A DNA stretch of 64,000 bases from Pholis gunnellus (GCA_910591455.2 OU342820.1:5005564-5069563); one strand, 5' to 3'; counted from the first letter of the stretch, positions 1 through 25,680 are shown. Translations and numbers: made by a program. Notes: generated by a model from the sequence alone, not told the origin.

Positions 1-662
1 TTTGGTGCTGTGTTTGTATTATTCAATACATTTCTAGGCTCAAGCCTCGGTGAAAGTCTTAACAGCAAACACTGAAGCAATAGGCATCAGGGCAAGAGCA
101 GATGTAATGCCGGCCACGTACTGTACAGTTCTACTTGATTTGGCCCAAAACAAGTTTTTGTCTTGAAATCCAGTACAGTATATTTTTTTAAGTTCTGGGA
201 ATTATACGAAAGAGCCAACTTAGAAACAGAGTTACATATTGTGAGTAAAAAGGATTCAACATTTCACCTCTCAAGAGATATAAAGAAGCAAATTAAAAGT
301 CGAGATGAAAAGCACATTTCATGAACTCTGGGAATGTGTCTGTAAACCTCGTCAGCTGGCGTGTTGTCATGTCTTGTGTGCAGATACGTTCTATCCTTGG
401 GGCCCCTATGCACAGGAGCTTGATTGAGGCCCCTGGTATAACACTCAGCCCTCTCCTCCTCCACTCCCTCTCCCCCCTCATCTCCTCCTCATCGTCACCG
501 CTCTCCTCCTCTTCCTTTCCGGCCCCTCCCCTTACCTCGCCATCCTCACCGTCCGTCCCTCCTCGCCTCACACTCACTGTTCACCCGTCTCTCATTTCCT
601 GTCCCTGACCCTGTCTTCCTCCTCCTCCTCCTCTCCTATAGATCTTAGTGTCTCTGTTCCAG
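1..662 (+). other. thra intron sequence upstream of the first visible exon
   Basis: No coding exon of the receptor A/B domain is recognised here. Positions 450-640 are a CT-rich stretch leading into the 661-662 acceptor. The thra start codon must be further upstream. Confidence 0.7.
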
Positions 663-11481
<10,819 letters not shown>

Positions 11482-12948
11482 CTGGAAGAAGCGTTGAGGA
11501 AAAAAAAATAAAAAACCCACAGCACCCCCCCACAAAAGAACCCTGGACACATGGAAGGAAAGAACATTGTTGTGGGGGGTGGGGGGCTGTGGCGGAAGTG
11601 GAGAAGGAGAAAAAAAAACTGGATTTTTTTTTTCTCTCAGTGTAAACGTGCTCTGTAAACTTTTATTTTAGATTTTTGGTCCTCAAACGCCCACCTATGG
11701 CACCAGCAAACACACACATGGACGTCACCAGTGAGAAACACGCTGTCAACATTTAGATTCCAAACACACTGCCATGAACGTACAGTGCGAACATATGCAA
11801 ACACAACAAACAGCTGTACTACACTAACGCAGCCTGAGGGGGGTTTGGTTATGTCTCTACCCCCACCTCAGAATTATTCTATATTTTTTTTTTATCTCTG
11901 GCACCATTAGCTCCTCAGACGACCCCTCCGTCATCTCTCACGCGCCCTCCGTCCGCCCGTGCAGCCCGCCCCTCCGTCTGCCGAGGCCCTGTGAGCGTTT
12001 GTCCACCTACCTCCCCCCCCACCTATATATATATAGATACATGCGCTGAGCACACACACCCCAACACTGTTACCTCATATGTCGTGAAATGTGTTTCCAC
12101 ATTATTGTGTGGGTTGTGGCAGTCCGCAGTTACCCATGTACCTCTCTGCTAGTGTTAGGGGAAGTCACAATGGGAACACTTTGTATGAAGCCCTTATCTA
12201 CAGTGAATATTATATACATATTTATATATATATAAATATATACATGAGACATTCTAATGCATTACAACAGCTGCAGTCATGACACAAGTATGATTGTTAA
12301 AGGCTCAGCGACACTGAGCGTTAGAGGAGAAGATTGATGCTATGCTAACAGTGCGTTCACACCAAACGTGAGTCGAATGTAGCCGGCTGTGGGCACCAAG
12401 AGCTCTACAATGCCGCATAATAGGACAGAGACCTGATAAAACTCTGTATAAGCCGTAGACTCTCTATGGTAAAAACAATGGAGTCGCAGGCGTCCTTTTT
12501 TATCCGTTTATTGCAATTCAATCACAGCGAAATCGGTTTATTTGGGATCATACCGCTGCAGTAAACCAGCGAAAGCAGCTCGGTAACATTCACAAAGCAG
12601 ATGAACTCGCGGGGAAAATCCGCTTTACGTTTTGGTGAGAACGCACCGTTAGAAACGCTATCATGCTAACATAGCAAACACTACTAGCTAAACTTCAGCA
12701 GTTTATAGCCGCTACAATAGAAAACATAGACTAGAAATCATTGTATTGTTATAATACACAATGAGCTATTTCCAAATAATGCTAGTAATAGTAATCGCTA
12801 TAGGCTACATAGGAAGTGTTTCCACTACTTTTATTGTACAGTTTCAGTTACTGTACTTCAAAAAATAGTTCAGCTACAAACTTACGTCATGAAGAGAACA
12901 TTTTAAGTCATAAGACATGACTTACTCATAACACTCGTATACAGTTTA

Positions 12949-12985
<37 letters not shown>

Positions 12986-13730
12986 CTAGAATACCTCTCC
13001 AACACATACCTCCTGTTTTCATTACCTCACACACTTACACCCAGTTGTTTTTTTGATGTGTTACCTCAGTCGTATTGTCGCTCATCTCCTCCTAAATAAC
13101 CAGACCGGCTGCACCACACTTCCTGTCTCCGCGTGTGCATATGTGCGTGTACAGCCCCGCCCTGTTAACCACACCGTGGCCCCGCCTCCTCACCTCCCGC
13201 CATCTTGTGATGGGTTCAGCGCTGGCACATGGTGGTGGTGGTGGGAGGGGCGGGGGGGTTAGGAGGGGGGGGGGGGGGTCATCACTTACCTCCTTAGATC
13301 CCCCCCCCCACCCGTCACCTGCACCTGTTTCAAGCAGACAGATTCTACCTCACCTCTCATCTCAGTGCAGCAGCCCCTCTGCTCTGCCGACAGTGTGCAG
13401 CAGCTCTTTTTAAACGGGCCGTGGATCAACATTTGACAGCTGACATGGCAGACTCTCGCCTTTTCTTTTTTTTTTTGTTCTTTTTTTTTCCACACACCAC
13501 GAGGGACCGACAGTCACTTTGGATTCTCTTTTTATTTGGGAACCTGAAATGACAACGAGGACGGGGCTGAATTTGTTCCGATTGAACTTAAAGGAAACTG
13601 TCAGGGGACAACGACAGCTGGAAGCTGGGACTCCAGTGGAAGCCATTTTGGCCCCCGTTTGTGTCGGGGCCAACGGACTACTGTGGGTGGTGACTGGGAG
13701 ATGAATAAACAGCAAGTGAGTCAGCAGTAT
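11482..13730 (+). other. thra: Probable 3'UTR of thra
   Basis: No credible coding exon follows the thra stop. The stretch contains short A-, AT- and G-runs, an (AT)n tract at 12952-12983 and a candidate poly(A) signal AATAAA at 13704-13709. Another AATAAA-type run lies near 13847. The end is inferred; transcript data would decide whether the UTR continues further downstream. Confidence 0.45.
12952..12983. repeat. (AT)n microsatellite
   Basis: Perfect AT run of about 16 units within the putative thra 3'UTR. Confidence 0.95.
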
Positions 13731-15034
13731 TCGCCTGCGGATTCGGCCGTGTCCCGGCTGAAAGGGGGAAGGAAACGGCGAGCGAGCGGCCGTGGCGGCT
13801 TGTGTTTGTGACTCAGGCCAAGCCGACGGGGCAAAACCGCCACGAAAAAAATAAATGGACCCTCGTTCTCGCGCACACACACAGCACGTCCCCAGATCCT
13901 TCCCTCGCCGTCCCAGCGGAAATGGACACCAAGCCATTCAAAAGACGTTGTAAAGCGGCGGCCCTATCCCGGAAACCTAACAACACTATGAATCAAGCAC
14001 TGCTGAAATAAGCTCCACCAACCATATCCCAACTTGCCATCCACTTCGAATAACTATCAGGTTTTTTCTGTTGCACTAAAACCACAATGTCTGTATCCCT
14101 TAGTAGCCCCGAACCCCCTTCCTTGATCCCCTTCCCCCACATGTTTTTCTTGCTCCTGCAGTCTTAACAATATTCTCCTATATATGTGTCGCGCACACAC
14201 ACACACGTGAAAACACACGCGGTCCGTTATCTCACCTCTGGATTACCCGTTGAAGCCAGCGAGGACTGCGATCAGTCTTACTGATCTATGTTGCAGGGTA
14301 TTCAAATAGAACCGTAAGCACTGATTTTACAGGGATACACACACATACACACACACAAGCAGCAGCAGCAGCAGCACACACAGACACACACACACAGCAA
14401 TAGGATGATCAAGCAGTACAGTTCCACAGCAGCCGTCCAGGCCGGTCTGTGTCCGTACCGCACGTTGCTCACCATCACTGTGAATGAAAGCCACGCTGCA
14501 ACCGGCTCGTGGCTCCAGACAGGGAACCGCTAGCTCAATAACTCAGACACGTACAATGTGCCTCACAGAGGTCGGCAAAACAAATATACATTATACAGAA
14601 GCATATATTTATAGATAGATGGATATATATATATATATATAAATGTTACAGTTATTGTACATAGCATTAGCGCTATCAGCGCCTGAATTCCTGCTGCCAG
14701 CTCAAATCAGCTCATGAACCCGACCTACCGGTCGCGTGGCGGAAGGTGTCGGTACTCAGCCGACCCGACCGCATTGATATCCGCACAGTGATGATATTTC
14801 TGCATTGTTTTTTGCGGTTGACGTCATATTGCATTACGGTGCTCGTTTGCCTTGTGGTGATCGCCAGCTAAACCTTTACCCACCTTTTTTCAGCTCACCT
14901 CTGAATCATCTCATACGGCACAAGAAGTACCTTAAGCCCCCCCCCCCGTTACCTCGGAAGGACGAACATGAGATCAGGTTCCGGTCCACATGGCTCGGGG
15001 AATTGAGATTTGAGCTGGCAGCACAGCTTCTCTG

Positions 15035-15038
<4 letters not shown>

Positions 15039-15078
<40 letters not shown>
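15039..15078. repeat. (CT)n microsatellite
   Basis: Perfect CT run of about 20 units. It creates spurious serine/leucine or arginine/glutamate repeat frames on the two strands. Confidence 0.95.
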
Positions 15079-15081
<3 letters not shown>

Positions 15082-18000
15082 CAAATGATCACTAGAGAAA
15101 TCCTCCTCCTTGTCCTCTTTACAAAAAACAAAAAAAATAAAGAAACACACCAGCACCACAGAGCACACTGCCTTCCACCACGATCAGTTGCACCAGCATA
15201 GCAGAGAGACAGACCAGTGGTCCGTCGCCATCCTCCATCCAGTCACCACCGAAGCCATTTCACACGGACGTCGGCTCTAGCGACGGTGATGCTCAGACGG
15301 CGGGCGAATCCAGTTGCCGCTTTCGATCCGACTGGCGTCGTGTCTAGTCGACAGAATCGAACTCGGGCTCGGGACAGTGTATTCAACCGCTGTCCGCACA
15401 AACCCTGTAGTCGCACCGACAAAGCAGCCGGGCACACGCAAAGACTATAAGGAGCATCTAAATTCCAAGCGGAAAACTGGATTCGCTTCTGCGCGTTTCT
15501 AACGCGGCCTCGGTGGCGGTGCGCGAGGCGACGGAAATGCCTCCCATCACAACAGCCACAGTCAATAAAACGCTCTACGAGAGCAGCCGCTCTACTGTTC
15601 CACCTTCCACACAGCCGAGCTCCGAAATAGAAGAACCCTTTAGTCTCCTGTCTTTTCTGCACAGTGACCACAAAATTGTGTTCTCTCTCGCTCTCTCTCT
15701 AACCTCTGTCTCTGAGATTAAAGTTAGGGTTTTATGTTACGTTTACAACAAACTAAAATGTGAACTTGATGCTAAGCTCTGCTGCTGCAGCGTAGCACAA
15801 AACAACCACTCTGAAAGCAGTTCAACTCTCATGCAACCTCTTTTTCCACAACTGAAGCTACTTTTATTACTTATCCAGGGAAAACATCTATCTGTAACTC
15901 AGCAACATCCTTTTCCCCCTCGCATCTGTATCGCGTCCGTCCGTCCTCACATTCTAGTTCCCGTTGTTTTTACAACCCAGTCCCCTTTCTCTATTTATTT
16001 CACTCTGTCCTCTTAGTATAAACCTCCGTCTTCCCTTCCTACACACACACACACACACACACACATACACACTCTTTTGGTGGAGATAGTCGACAATCCC
16101 TGCAGGAAAATAAGTCCACATGTGGAATGTAAAATACTGAAAATTGTACGATTTAAAGACACGGTGTGAAGTTCCACACTCATGTTGTTCTTTCGATGTT
16201 GTCGATGTTGCTTTCGTTGTGCACCAAGTGTTCGATGTTCTGCTTACTCTAAGGTGGTCGAGGTCAAAACCTCGGCCGTGCGACACACTGCTACTGATAA
16301 AGTCCTTCTTTACTTCAGTATGTTTATAAAAGACTTGCGGCGCGAGGACTGAAGCAAGAGATGAAGTGATTTTGTTTTGGACAGTGAGAAAAAAAAGAAC
16401 CTTTTTTTTGTTTTTGTTTTTTCTATGATTATTCTTTAATGTTATTAATTTGCATCTGATTTTCTTGGTAAGTGAATGTCCGTCTTTGTGTGTCGATGCT
16501 TTACTGTTGTGAAATGGCTGTGTATGCACTTTTGCGGAGCATCGTCGGTGTAGTCGCTGTAGTGCTCAGACGTCACCACAAGGGGGCCAGGGTTCAAATC
16601 ACCTTCAGTTCAGCTGAAAACTCTGAAAAAGATCCTTTTGAAACGGCCCGCGACTCCATTCATGGGTAATCAGATTTAGCATTTCAACTTTTCAGTCGCC
16701 TTGAACTGGTGTTATAATATCTGATGAAATGCGTTATATATTTTCATAATGGAACTATGAAATTCATTTCAAGGAATTGGCCCAACATGGCGTTGTCTAA
16801 TGGGAGTTTTAGCACCGGAGCGAGCTCTGCAATGTGTATGCTAGCGCTCATTTAGGTGACTCGCGTTATTCAAAGTGTAAACTTTTAGGGACACAAACTC
16901 AGCAGTGGTTTACATCAATAATGTAGATTTTTACAGAAATTACTTTCTTCCAAATTTTCCTCCAAATTTTGACAAAAGAGTTGTTAGAATCATCTAACTG
17001 GAGCAACGGTTATTAACTTTTTTCCCGCCAAGACACAAGAGGTTACTTTAAGGTATATAGAGCCTTTAATATTCCAGTGGATCGGAAGTTGGAGCATCTT
17101 TAGCTACTATACTGGGATGTATTCGACAGTGAAACTGAATATTTATTACATATATATTAAAGAAACTTTAAAAAAAACTTTCTGACATATATTTAGCATA
17201 TAAGAGTAAATAAATAAATTAATAACACAGGGACAAAGGATTATAACTGGGAAATGTATTTTTCTAGCCGCAGCTAACAGCTAACTAGCTGCCATTTGAT
17301 TGGCTGTAATTGAATTGAACTTAGTGTTTTGTAGTCTCCGCTATTAGCATTTTGTTCAAACAAGGTTTCCTCGCGCAAGTTACAAACACTCAACTTGTTG
17401 ACGGTCTTTTATGTCAAATGCTAATGCTAGTCACCTATATGACAAGTCAACATATTGCCTAGCATGCACATTGCTTAGCACCATATCGGGTCAGGTGGGT
17501 CAACGGGCCAAAGAGTCCCAATCAATGGCTCATTTCCATCTCCCAGTTTCACTTGATACTTTTATACAATGAGTACATTTGATTTTCCTCAGGACTGCAC
17601 GAAAATGATCGGTGTTGGGACGGGGCTGGAACGTTAGGTTTCACATCTTGCGTACCTCACACAGCCACACACGAGTACGGTGTTTCTGAAGGGACTGTAC
17701 CGGGGCGTTGTGAGGGGAGTCAAACACTTTGTTTATATACCCTCCACAGCGGCATTGATATGATAATTAGACCCTCAACCCCAACATCTCAAAATATTAT
17801 AACGGTATTGGTACAACTTCATTTATCATTAATAAAATGCGTAACAATAACAATTTAAGATGCACCATAATCTTATGATATAAATCTGGGGTGAGAAAAC
17901 ATTTAAAAAAGATAAATAGCACAACGCCCCCTCCCTCCCTAATCATTTCCACACAGTCCCTAATGGCTCATTATGGATGCTTACAGTATTGTTTTTACTT

Positions 18001-20039
18001 CCAGTACAATTAATAGGTTACTATTTTGGTGAAAGTATTTTGTAAGTTTGTAAATCCATCCTCCAATTAGTTGAACTGAGAGTGAATGAACCTGAATCCT
18101 GCTTTCCACAGTTGCTTGGGCTGTATCACTTTGCTCATCGTACTCCTGATCTGGGTCAATAAATTAAAAAAAAAACACATTCTGATCTTAGCCTTTAGCT
18201 TTCTTATAATCTGACTTTAGACCAGGGCTCGTCTTGCGATGTATAAATCTGCAGTATAGTATTAATCTCAATGTCGTGACAAGAATATTGCATTTCATGA
18301 GGAAAAATAACAGCCTCAACTTACAAAAAGAAAAGTGTAAAGAAAAAAAAAAAGATATATATATATATACAACTATTCATACCTCATTGTACTGCTTTGT
18401 GCCAGAGTAAAGGAGGGAGAGTGATCAGTCTCAAGCAAAGAAAATCACCGGTGGTTTCTCAAAATACGGAACAGGACCCAACAGTGGTCTCAGGAAGATT
18501 AATACGTGGCCCCAAATTTTTTTGTATACAATTTTTTTTTTTTGCAGAAAATCTTTTTATAAAAAAATTTGGTGGCTTGATTAGTTTTAGTCGGGACAAT
18601 TGAGCTCAGAGCTCCTGGTCGACGCCTCAGCTCGTCCCTGAAATGTACGCTACACTGAAAAAAACTGCTTACAGGATCTGTTCAGGTTGTAAAAAAAATG
18701 TAAAAAGTTTGAGAAATGCAGCACTTACTTAATGTCTATAAAGAATCGATAGCATGAAAATACGAAGCTATGCCTCGAGTATTTATCCACAGCTGGCAGA
18801 TATTTATTCCATCTCTACGTGTGTTCTGCCCTGACAAACCAAGAGAGGACTGATGCTTTATCAGGACAAGAGTTTGGGTGCAATGAGTTGGTTGGCCAAA
18901 TGAAACGTTTAAAATTCCAAATTACGGTTTGACACTTCGTCGCCCCAGTGGCACAGAAATCAAAATACGGTGCTCCCCGCCCCCAAGAAAAAGCTTGGGC
19001 GAGAGACGACGTCGTCTTCTTCAAGCCTTCGAAATCTCCTCAAGTGCAAATATGCAATTACACACTTGTGTTCGTGTGCTTTTGATACGGGCCGGTAAAT
19101 TGTGCCTTGAACCGAAAAGGTTTAGGACCCAAACGTCCCAAACCGCTATTACCATGACGGAAATGTCCTTTCTTGTTTTTGCTCTTCGCTCCCTGCAGCA
19201 CCCCTCCACAGTGACTTTATACAGTAGCACGCAACCCGGCTAATTACCGTATCTGAGTAGGCATCATGCGAGGCCCCGCCCGCCCGCGCGAGCAGCCGGC
19301 TATTTCCCCGTTTGCGAAGCAGCCATAATGTGTATTTTTCTTTTTTCTTTTTTTTTTGGCACAGCACAGTGTTGAATGTAAAGCTGAATGAGGTCGAAGC
19401 ACCCCAGACGAGAGTTTGATGGTGTATTTTGTAATGCTGGTCGCGGGTTTGTAATGGGCACGGTTGTTATTTGTCTTGTTTCCTGTGACAAATCATTCAT
19501 GGCACAATCAGAGAATGGCATCTCGATGGCTCAAAGCTGTTTGTGTTTGTGGCTATGTGACATTCATTTTCAACATTATAAAATGATTTGATATCAGTTT
19601 GCCTCCTTTGTCTTTGTCAAGGTATTTTTTTAGAAGCCATTTTGGGTGCAGTAGCCTGAAAACAAGAAGGAAAAATGTACTAGTCATGGCAAGTTAACTT
19701 GAACTAACACTATTAACTCTGCGGAAGCTGCCGCTCCAAACACAACAGGCCATATGCAGCCTTCTCATTAAATTTAAAGTTTTTAACACCACATTCAAAT
19801 TTTCATTGACTGATTTGATGAGATTGATGGTGTTAAATTGTGTGGACTGATCTTTGCATTCCTATTAAGGGTTCATTCTGTTAAAGGGAAACTTTGTCGA
19901 TTTTCAGCCGGCTTTGTATCGTTGAAATTTGGATGGTGTCTGCAAGATAAACGATATTTGGCTTCCCTCTGCGTTACACAAAATGACTTGTCTCACGTCA
20001 TGAAAATCTGCAAAGTTTCCATTTAAGTAAGTGCTACGC

Positions 20040-20445
20040 CCAGGCAGCAACCTCCGGTTCTGAAAAGTGAAGCCAATGCAGAAGTGCCCTAACTTGCATT
20101 CTGTCTAATGGCCATCAGGGGGCGACTCCTCCAGTTGCAAAAAGAAGTCTGGTTGTATAGAAGTCTGAGAAAATGACTCTACTTCTCACGTGATGTATTC
20201 CCTCAGTAAACATTGTAAAAACAAATGTGGGATTCAATCTCTAGTTTCAAGTCTTTTTGAATACAACATGATGTTCCTTTTGTAAATGATGGTCCTATTT
20301 AGAGTCAAATAGACAAAAGGGAATGCTTTAGGGCTTACGTAGTGATTGTCACTACCACGGCGTTGTCCGGTCATTGTCTTACAACTTTAACTCTTTTTAA
20401 GTGTGATTTCAGTTCATGAAAGTTAATTGTAACATTTTGGTCTCA
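20040..20445 (-). repeat. Dispersed repeat family R1, copy 2 (inverted)
   Basis: Begins GCAACCTCCGGTTCTGAAAAG, then GTGAAGCCAATG, ATGGCCATCAGGGGGC, ACATGATGTTC and TTCATGAAAGTTAATTGTA. These are the reverse complements, in reverse order, of blocks at 63050-63535. Confidence 0.75.
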
Positions 20446-22581
20446 TTTGGTCTCTATGAATGGCTTATTCAGCGCTTAGTTGTACTTAGCTCCACCCTCC
20501 AATAGACACCCTTGTCTATGGTGTCTAAACAATTGGGAGCACAAATAGTTTGCTAACTTCTTTAAGTGCTGCTATAAAAGCCTCCAGACATCTGCGAATC
20601 CTTTCCACAACATGTTGGGACCTGGCTGCTGGGATTTGCTCCCTTACTTCAGATTACTGTCTGACACAGTAATCCTCCAGGCTGCTGTTAGTGTTGCACA
20701 GTAAAACCACCAAGTCTGATGTAAAGGACAGATCAGGTTGTTGTACCAGCTACGATACAATGTATCAAAATCGATTTGATAAAAAGCATTAAATGCCACA
20801 TGAAATGTAATTTTGCAATTTTGTGCTCTGAATATTTTCAATTAATAGATTCCCGAAAGTAGTCTTTCAATGTTCTTCATCTACGGAATTAAAAAAATTC
20901 AATGTAGTCCTCCCTGTAATTGTCCCGTGCATGCACAGTCTAAATGGGTTATACATGGTGCACTTTTGCTAAATTTAGAAACAAACTACTAAATTATTAC
21001 TGATTCTGGGATTTGTGGAAGCCAGTCGAGGTCAAATTAGTTTTAGTGTTGTTGTGGAGCTGATGATGTAACAATGAGCAGCTTTGCTCTCCACCAATCC
21101 AAAGTCCTTCACAGGCCACCCACACACCCGTCCGCCTCCCTCCCTCCCTCCATCTCTAAAAACACAGAAGGGCACAGCTGGTTGAGCCGGCATGCTGCAG
21201 ACAGTGTGAGGTAGAGGAAGAGAGTTTTACACTGACACAGATTGACATTACAGATTTTTGAGATTTTTCCCCTCAACAGAAGGAAAAGTCCTTCCAGCGA
21301 AGGCTCTAAAAATACAACGGTGTGTTTTGATGATTATATCACCATGTGAATATCCATTAGTTAGTAAAATGCTGCCGTTAGCACGTTAGCATTCAGTTTG
21401 GATTGGTAAAAGTCCAGTGTTTAGTTCTCAACACATATTGGACTGTTAGAATTCAGTAATGAATGGCAACGAGCAGAATTCATGTTTTAGTCTTAGACGT
21501 TACCCTACAATTTACGATACTCATAGTGAGAGTTTTGCGACAGTTTTAGCCAGTTCTGGCAAATTGTGGGTTACCATCTAGACCTTTTTAGCATGCTAGC
21601 ATCTTGGCTCAAGTTGCCAGTGCCAGTTGGTCCAAAAAGTTCATCGTAACATTGTCTTTTTTACTGACTTTTTGCTCTACAGGAAATGAATCGTGAAAAT
21701 TTGGATTGCTACACACAGGTTTTAACACCCAAAACTTCAGTATTCCTCTAGAACAAACTTCCTGAGATCTTTAATTAATGTACTTTGAGATTAATGCTAG
21801 CATGGCATGCTAGGAACTCTTAACTTGCTAAAATACTATGTCACCATACACAGTGGAGGCATGTAACTGTTAACATCGAAAAACTACATAATAAATACCA
21901 GCATGTCTCAACATCCATTAGTTGGTAAAATGCTTGTTAACATGCTGGAGTTAGCGTGTTAGCATTAAGCTCCAGTTAAAGCTCAAATACAGATTAGAGT
22001 GATACAATTTGAGTCCAGTTTTTAGCTTCACTTGTAGTAAAAATCTTAAATTTACAGTGTTTCAAACATTTTCACCCATTAAAAAATGTTCAGTATTGTA
22101 ATGAACAGATACTAACCTCTGGGTTGGCATACACAAATATATCAGCATTGCAGGACTTTATTGAAGGCAAAATATTTGAATGAATATTTTCCAAAACATC
22201 AACCTGACATACTGAGGATCTGCATGGTGCATTCATACTTCATTACACACATCCACCTGACTCCCTCAAAACACTCTCACACACACGCACACTTTGCAAA
22301 CGGCTGCCCCACCCCCATGCATTCATTCATGCAGACGGGTGTTATGTAAGAGATTTACCCTGCTCCCCTAACAGAACACAACCATGCATCAACTCCATGC
22401 GTCAGATTAGGACCGAAAGGAGGAGAGAAAAAGCGAGACAGAGGAAGAAAGAGAGAGAGAGAGAGAGAAAAACATGCATGAAAACAGCTGAGAGGGCAAA
22501 AGACGAGAAGGGGAGACATCTTAAGGGGAGGGAGAGAGGCCCCACCATGGAGCTCAACCTCCAAAACCTGTGGAATGCAGG

Positions 22582-22621
22582 CACACACACACACACACAT
22601 ACACACACACACACACACACA
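22582..22621. repeat. (CA)n microsatellite
   Basis: CA run of about 20 units with one TA interruption. Confidence 0.95.
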
Positions 22622-22919
22622 TTTTAAAAGGCTGTTGGCAGGATGACAGGGATGTAGAGGGGCAGCTAAATGAAGCAACAGGGAGGGCGGACTACAAGTG
22701 AGCGGTGTTTGTTTTGTTTAGATGGTGAACCGTCTGCATGTTGAGGATGTTGACCATTTTTAAAGAGATTTAGTTGCACATTTTTAACAAGATTTTGCTT
22801 TGTGCATTGTACATTTAGAAGACACTAAGCTAAGGCGTTAGCACGGGCCTACACAGGCCAATCGACAGCAATCCTCAAATCAAGTATTTGTCTCGGTAAT
22901 ATCTTCTAAATCCGCTGTA

Positions 22920-23310
22920 GAGATGTTCCGATACCGTTTTTACCTTCATGATACCAAGTACTGATCAGTCACCAGTGTTTAACCCATTTTTAAAACATGA
23001 ACAAATACATTCAGAGAATGAATGCCATAAAACTTTCTTTTATTATGCTCGTTTGACAGATGACAAATATTGTGACATTTTGCCAGCTCTGGCCAACGTT
23101 ACACTCTCCGCTAGCACCGGCCTGATCGCTACTGAGCATGTGTCACTCTGATGCGCAGTACCGATCGGGCAGGATGCAGGGACCGGGTAGTTCCTGTGTA
23201 GCGTAAATGAGCTGATGAATGATCTGATAACGTGGTATAGGACCCGATCCTGCATTTCAAGTTATATCGGAGGCATTTCTGATATTGGTATCGGTATCGG
23301 AACAACTCTC
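22920..23310. mobile_element. MITE with terminal inverted repeats (ATGTTCCGATACC type)
   Basis: The left end GAGATGTTCCGATACC is matched in inverted form by GGTATCGGAACAACTCT at the right end, about 390 bp apart. The interior has no protein-coding potential. This is a non-autonomous DNA transposon of a kind I recognise from fish genomes. Confidence 0.7.
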
Positions 23311-24179
23311 ATGATGGGTATGATAAACTTGATGGAAATAATATTGAAACAAAAACCTACAAATGGTCATCTTTTTATGCATCTAGTTATGCATAAAATA
23401 TTTGTGCTGCACAGTAGATGTGGCCTCTGATGTTTTTACAGTACAGTCGAGCTGATGGAACTTACAGTTTGTATTGGGGACCCTGCTGATCTCAGCACAA
23501 CTGCAGTAGTCCTACTGCTCCCTCTACAGGACAAAGTGCAGACGAACCAGCAACCTATCATCTACTCCAGTATTCAGTGTTAAATCTTCATAGTTAAAGA
23601 AGTAAACGATTGTTAATAAAAACAACTATCCACTAATATTGTCTGGAACTCTGCTGAATGTCCCCACAGCGATCAATAATAAGAAAGCATTGTTTGTCCT
23701 TTTCAGTTTATTCCTGAATGTATGAAAAGAGAGCGACAACAATCACCAGCGTCATTAGATAAAGTGCACTTCATAAAAGCTGTCTCGTATTCTGTGAGAC
23801 TCAATGGAAGCCTATCGACACGACCAGTTACATCACATCCTACTCAGTAATGCACATGATGATTCACAAGTTGCAGGCTTATTAATGCACACTATGACTC
23901 GGTAAATATATAGATATATATGTATAGATATATAGCTGTGCTAGCAATGGAATATGAACAACATTTTGGCTCACACTTATATTACAAAGCATGCTTCTGT
24001 TCATTACAAAACAAAACACACTGACAAAAACACGTACATGTAAACGCACTAATGTGCAGGAAAGTGTTGACTGAGAAGTTACCCAATAATGTGTAAGTTT
24101 CTGGCAAATGTATCTCAAATTCTGGCAGTGTTGAAGTTACAATCGGAGGCTTTGGTGGCTTGGTTCCACTCAATGGACC

Positions 24180-24770
24180 ATTTGGCATTAATCTTTACGT
24201 CGTCAAGACTGTGAGAATCTCCCAAAGTCAAATGAAGAAATTGTTTCAGGAAATACACTTATGCGCTTTCTTGCCCAGAGTTAGACGAGAAGATTGGCAC
24301 CGCTGTCATGGCTGTACTGTTGAATGTGAAGCTACAGCTAGCAGCCAGTTCGCTTAGCTTAGCACAAAGGCTTAAAGCTAGCCCGGCTCCTTAACCAGCT
24401 CCTGTGAAGTTCACTAATTAACATGTTGTATTTTGTTTGTTTAATCTTACTGCGTAACAACAATATGTGTTTTTTCGGTAGTTAGGAAGGTTACTGTGTC
24501 CGTCCCAAAAAACCAGTCCAGGACATTTGAGATATGAGATAAAAAATGTTAGTTCCTAACTTTATAGCTTTTACAGGTTGTGTCATCTTTGACGTAGCCA
24601 GGCTAGCTGTTCCCCACTGTCTCCAGTCTTTGTGCTAAGCTAAGCTAACCGGCTGCTGGCGTTAGCTTCATATTTACAATACAGACATGGGTGTGGCATC
24701 AATAGTCTTACTGCACTCTTGGCAAGGAAGTGAATTATAATTGAAGATATGATTTAAAAAAAAACGTTTT
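24180..24770. mobile_element. MITE with long inverted arms (GCTTAGCTTAGCACAAAG type)
   Basis: The left arm around 24262-24356 (TCTTGCCCAGAGTTAGACGA, then GAAGCTACAGCTAGCAGCC and CGCTTAGCTTAGCACAAAG) is reverse complementary to the right arm around 24618-24740 (CTTTGTGCTAAGCTAAGC, GGCTGCTGGCGTTAGCTTC). Arms of about 100 nt surround a unique centre of about 260 nt. I recognise this as a very common percomorph interspersed repeat. Confidence 0.8.
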
Positions 24771-25680
24771 CCCAAAATGCCGCACTATTCCTGCTGTTTA
24801 TGACTTAAGAACAGGTTAAAAAGAATTCTGACAATTGACCTTTCTTTTCCAGGGAGTTTGTTGTTGTAATACTCATTTCGGCCACAGGAGGCTGAAGTTC
24901 ACCACTACTCCATCTTCTAAGTGAGACTAATAGCATTCGTGTTTTCTTCCAGTTGAGTTTTAGTTTCTCCGTGCAATCTAAACACAAGGCAAACATAGTG
25001 TGTGTTAGCAAGTAAAGTAAATTAAAACTCACGTGAAAGATTAGTCTTATTGAGAAAATTGGGCAGTGGTGCATGTCAGCCTCATGTGGCCGTAATGAGT
25101 ATTAAAATAAACTTAGATGATTGATCACCAGAATTTTTTTTTTCTCAGTTGCCTCACCGGGCCTCTGTATGACCATCTTGAATTTACTATTAAAAATCTA
25201 ATGATTTTGCAATATGAAATAGTGGCAGACACATTTTTTACCGAGGCAAACTTCGGAGGCAGACGGGTCAAAGTATGTGCAGTTTTCTAAAACATGTTAA
25301 ACAAAAGATATTGTAATATCATCCAATGCTACCCCTGAAATCTGAAAATCACAGTGTCCACTTAAAATCTGTGAGTGGCTGGAACTGAGAAATGTGGCAG
25401 TGATCGCAGGAGTGAGGCCAAGAAAAGGGCACAAAGGAAAGGAACTAAGAGAGATGTAATATTCAGGATGTAAACACGCCGAGTAAATGCAGTGCACCTG
25501 GTTTTACACATTACAGCGTATGATCAGCACGCGGCACCACCAGTGTTACAATACTGTATGTTATGTTCGTGTCAAAGGTTTGCGTGTAGTATTTTCTACT
25601 GTACATACATAGTGCCATCAGCCTTAGTCTAAGACAGAATATCTTTCAATTTCCTCTACGCTCCCCTCTAGATCCTCCCC

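Larger units (their letters stand above)
13731..25680. other. Repeat-rich intergenic region between thra and dusp3
   Basis: No open frame here resembles a known protein and none shows a convincing exon structure. Most open frames are short, overlap microsatellites or lie in repeats. It contains microsatellites at 14624-14642, 15039-15078 and 22582-22621, repeat R1 copy 2 and two MITEs listed separately. Part of the left end could still be thra 3'UTR. Confidence 0.55.

Noticed and set aside
13410..13937. 175-codon minus-strand frame
   Set aside because: Low-complexity composition, no domain, no splice context; lies in or after the thra 3'UTR.
15513..16529. Two long frames on opposite strands (167 and 191 codons)
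   Set aside because: Serine- and leucine-rich or microsatellite-containing with no recognisable family; consistent with chance.
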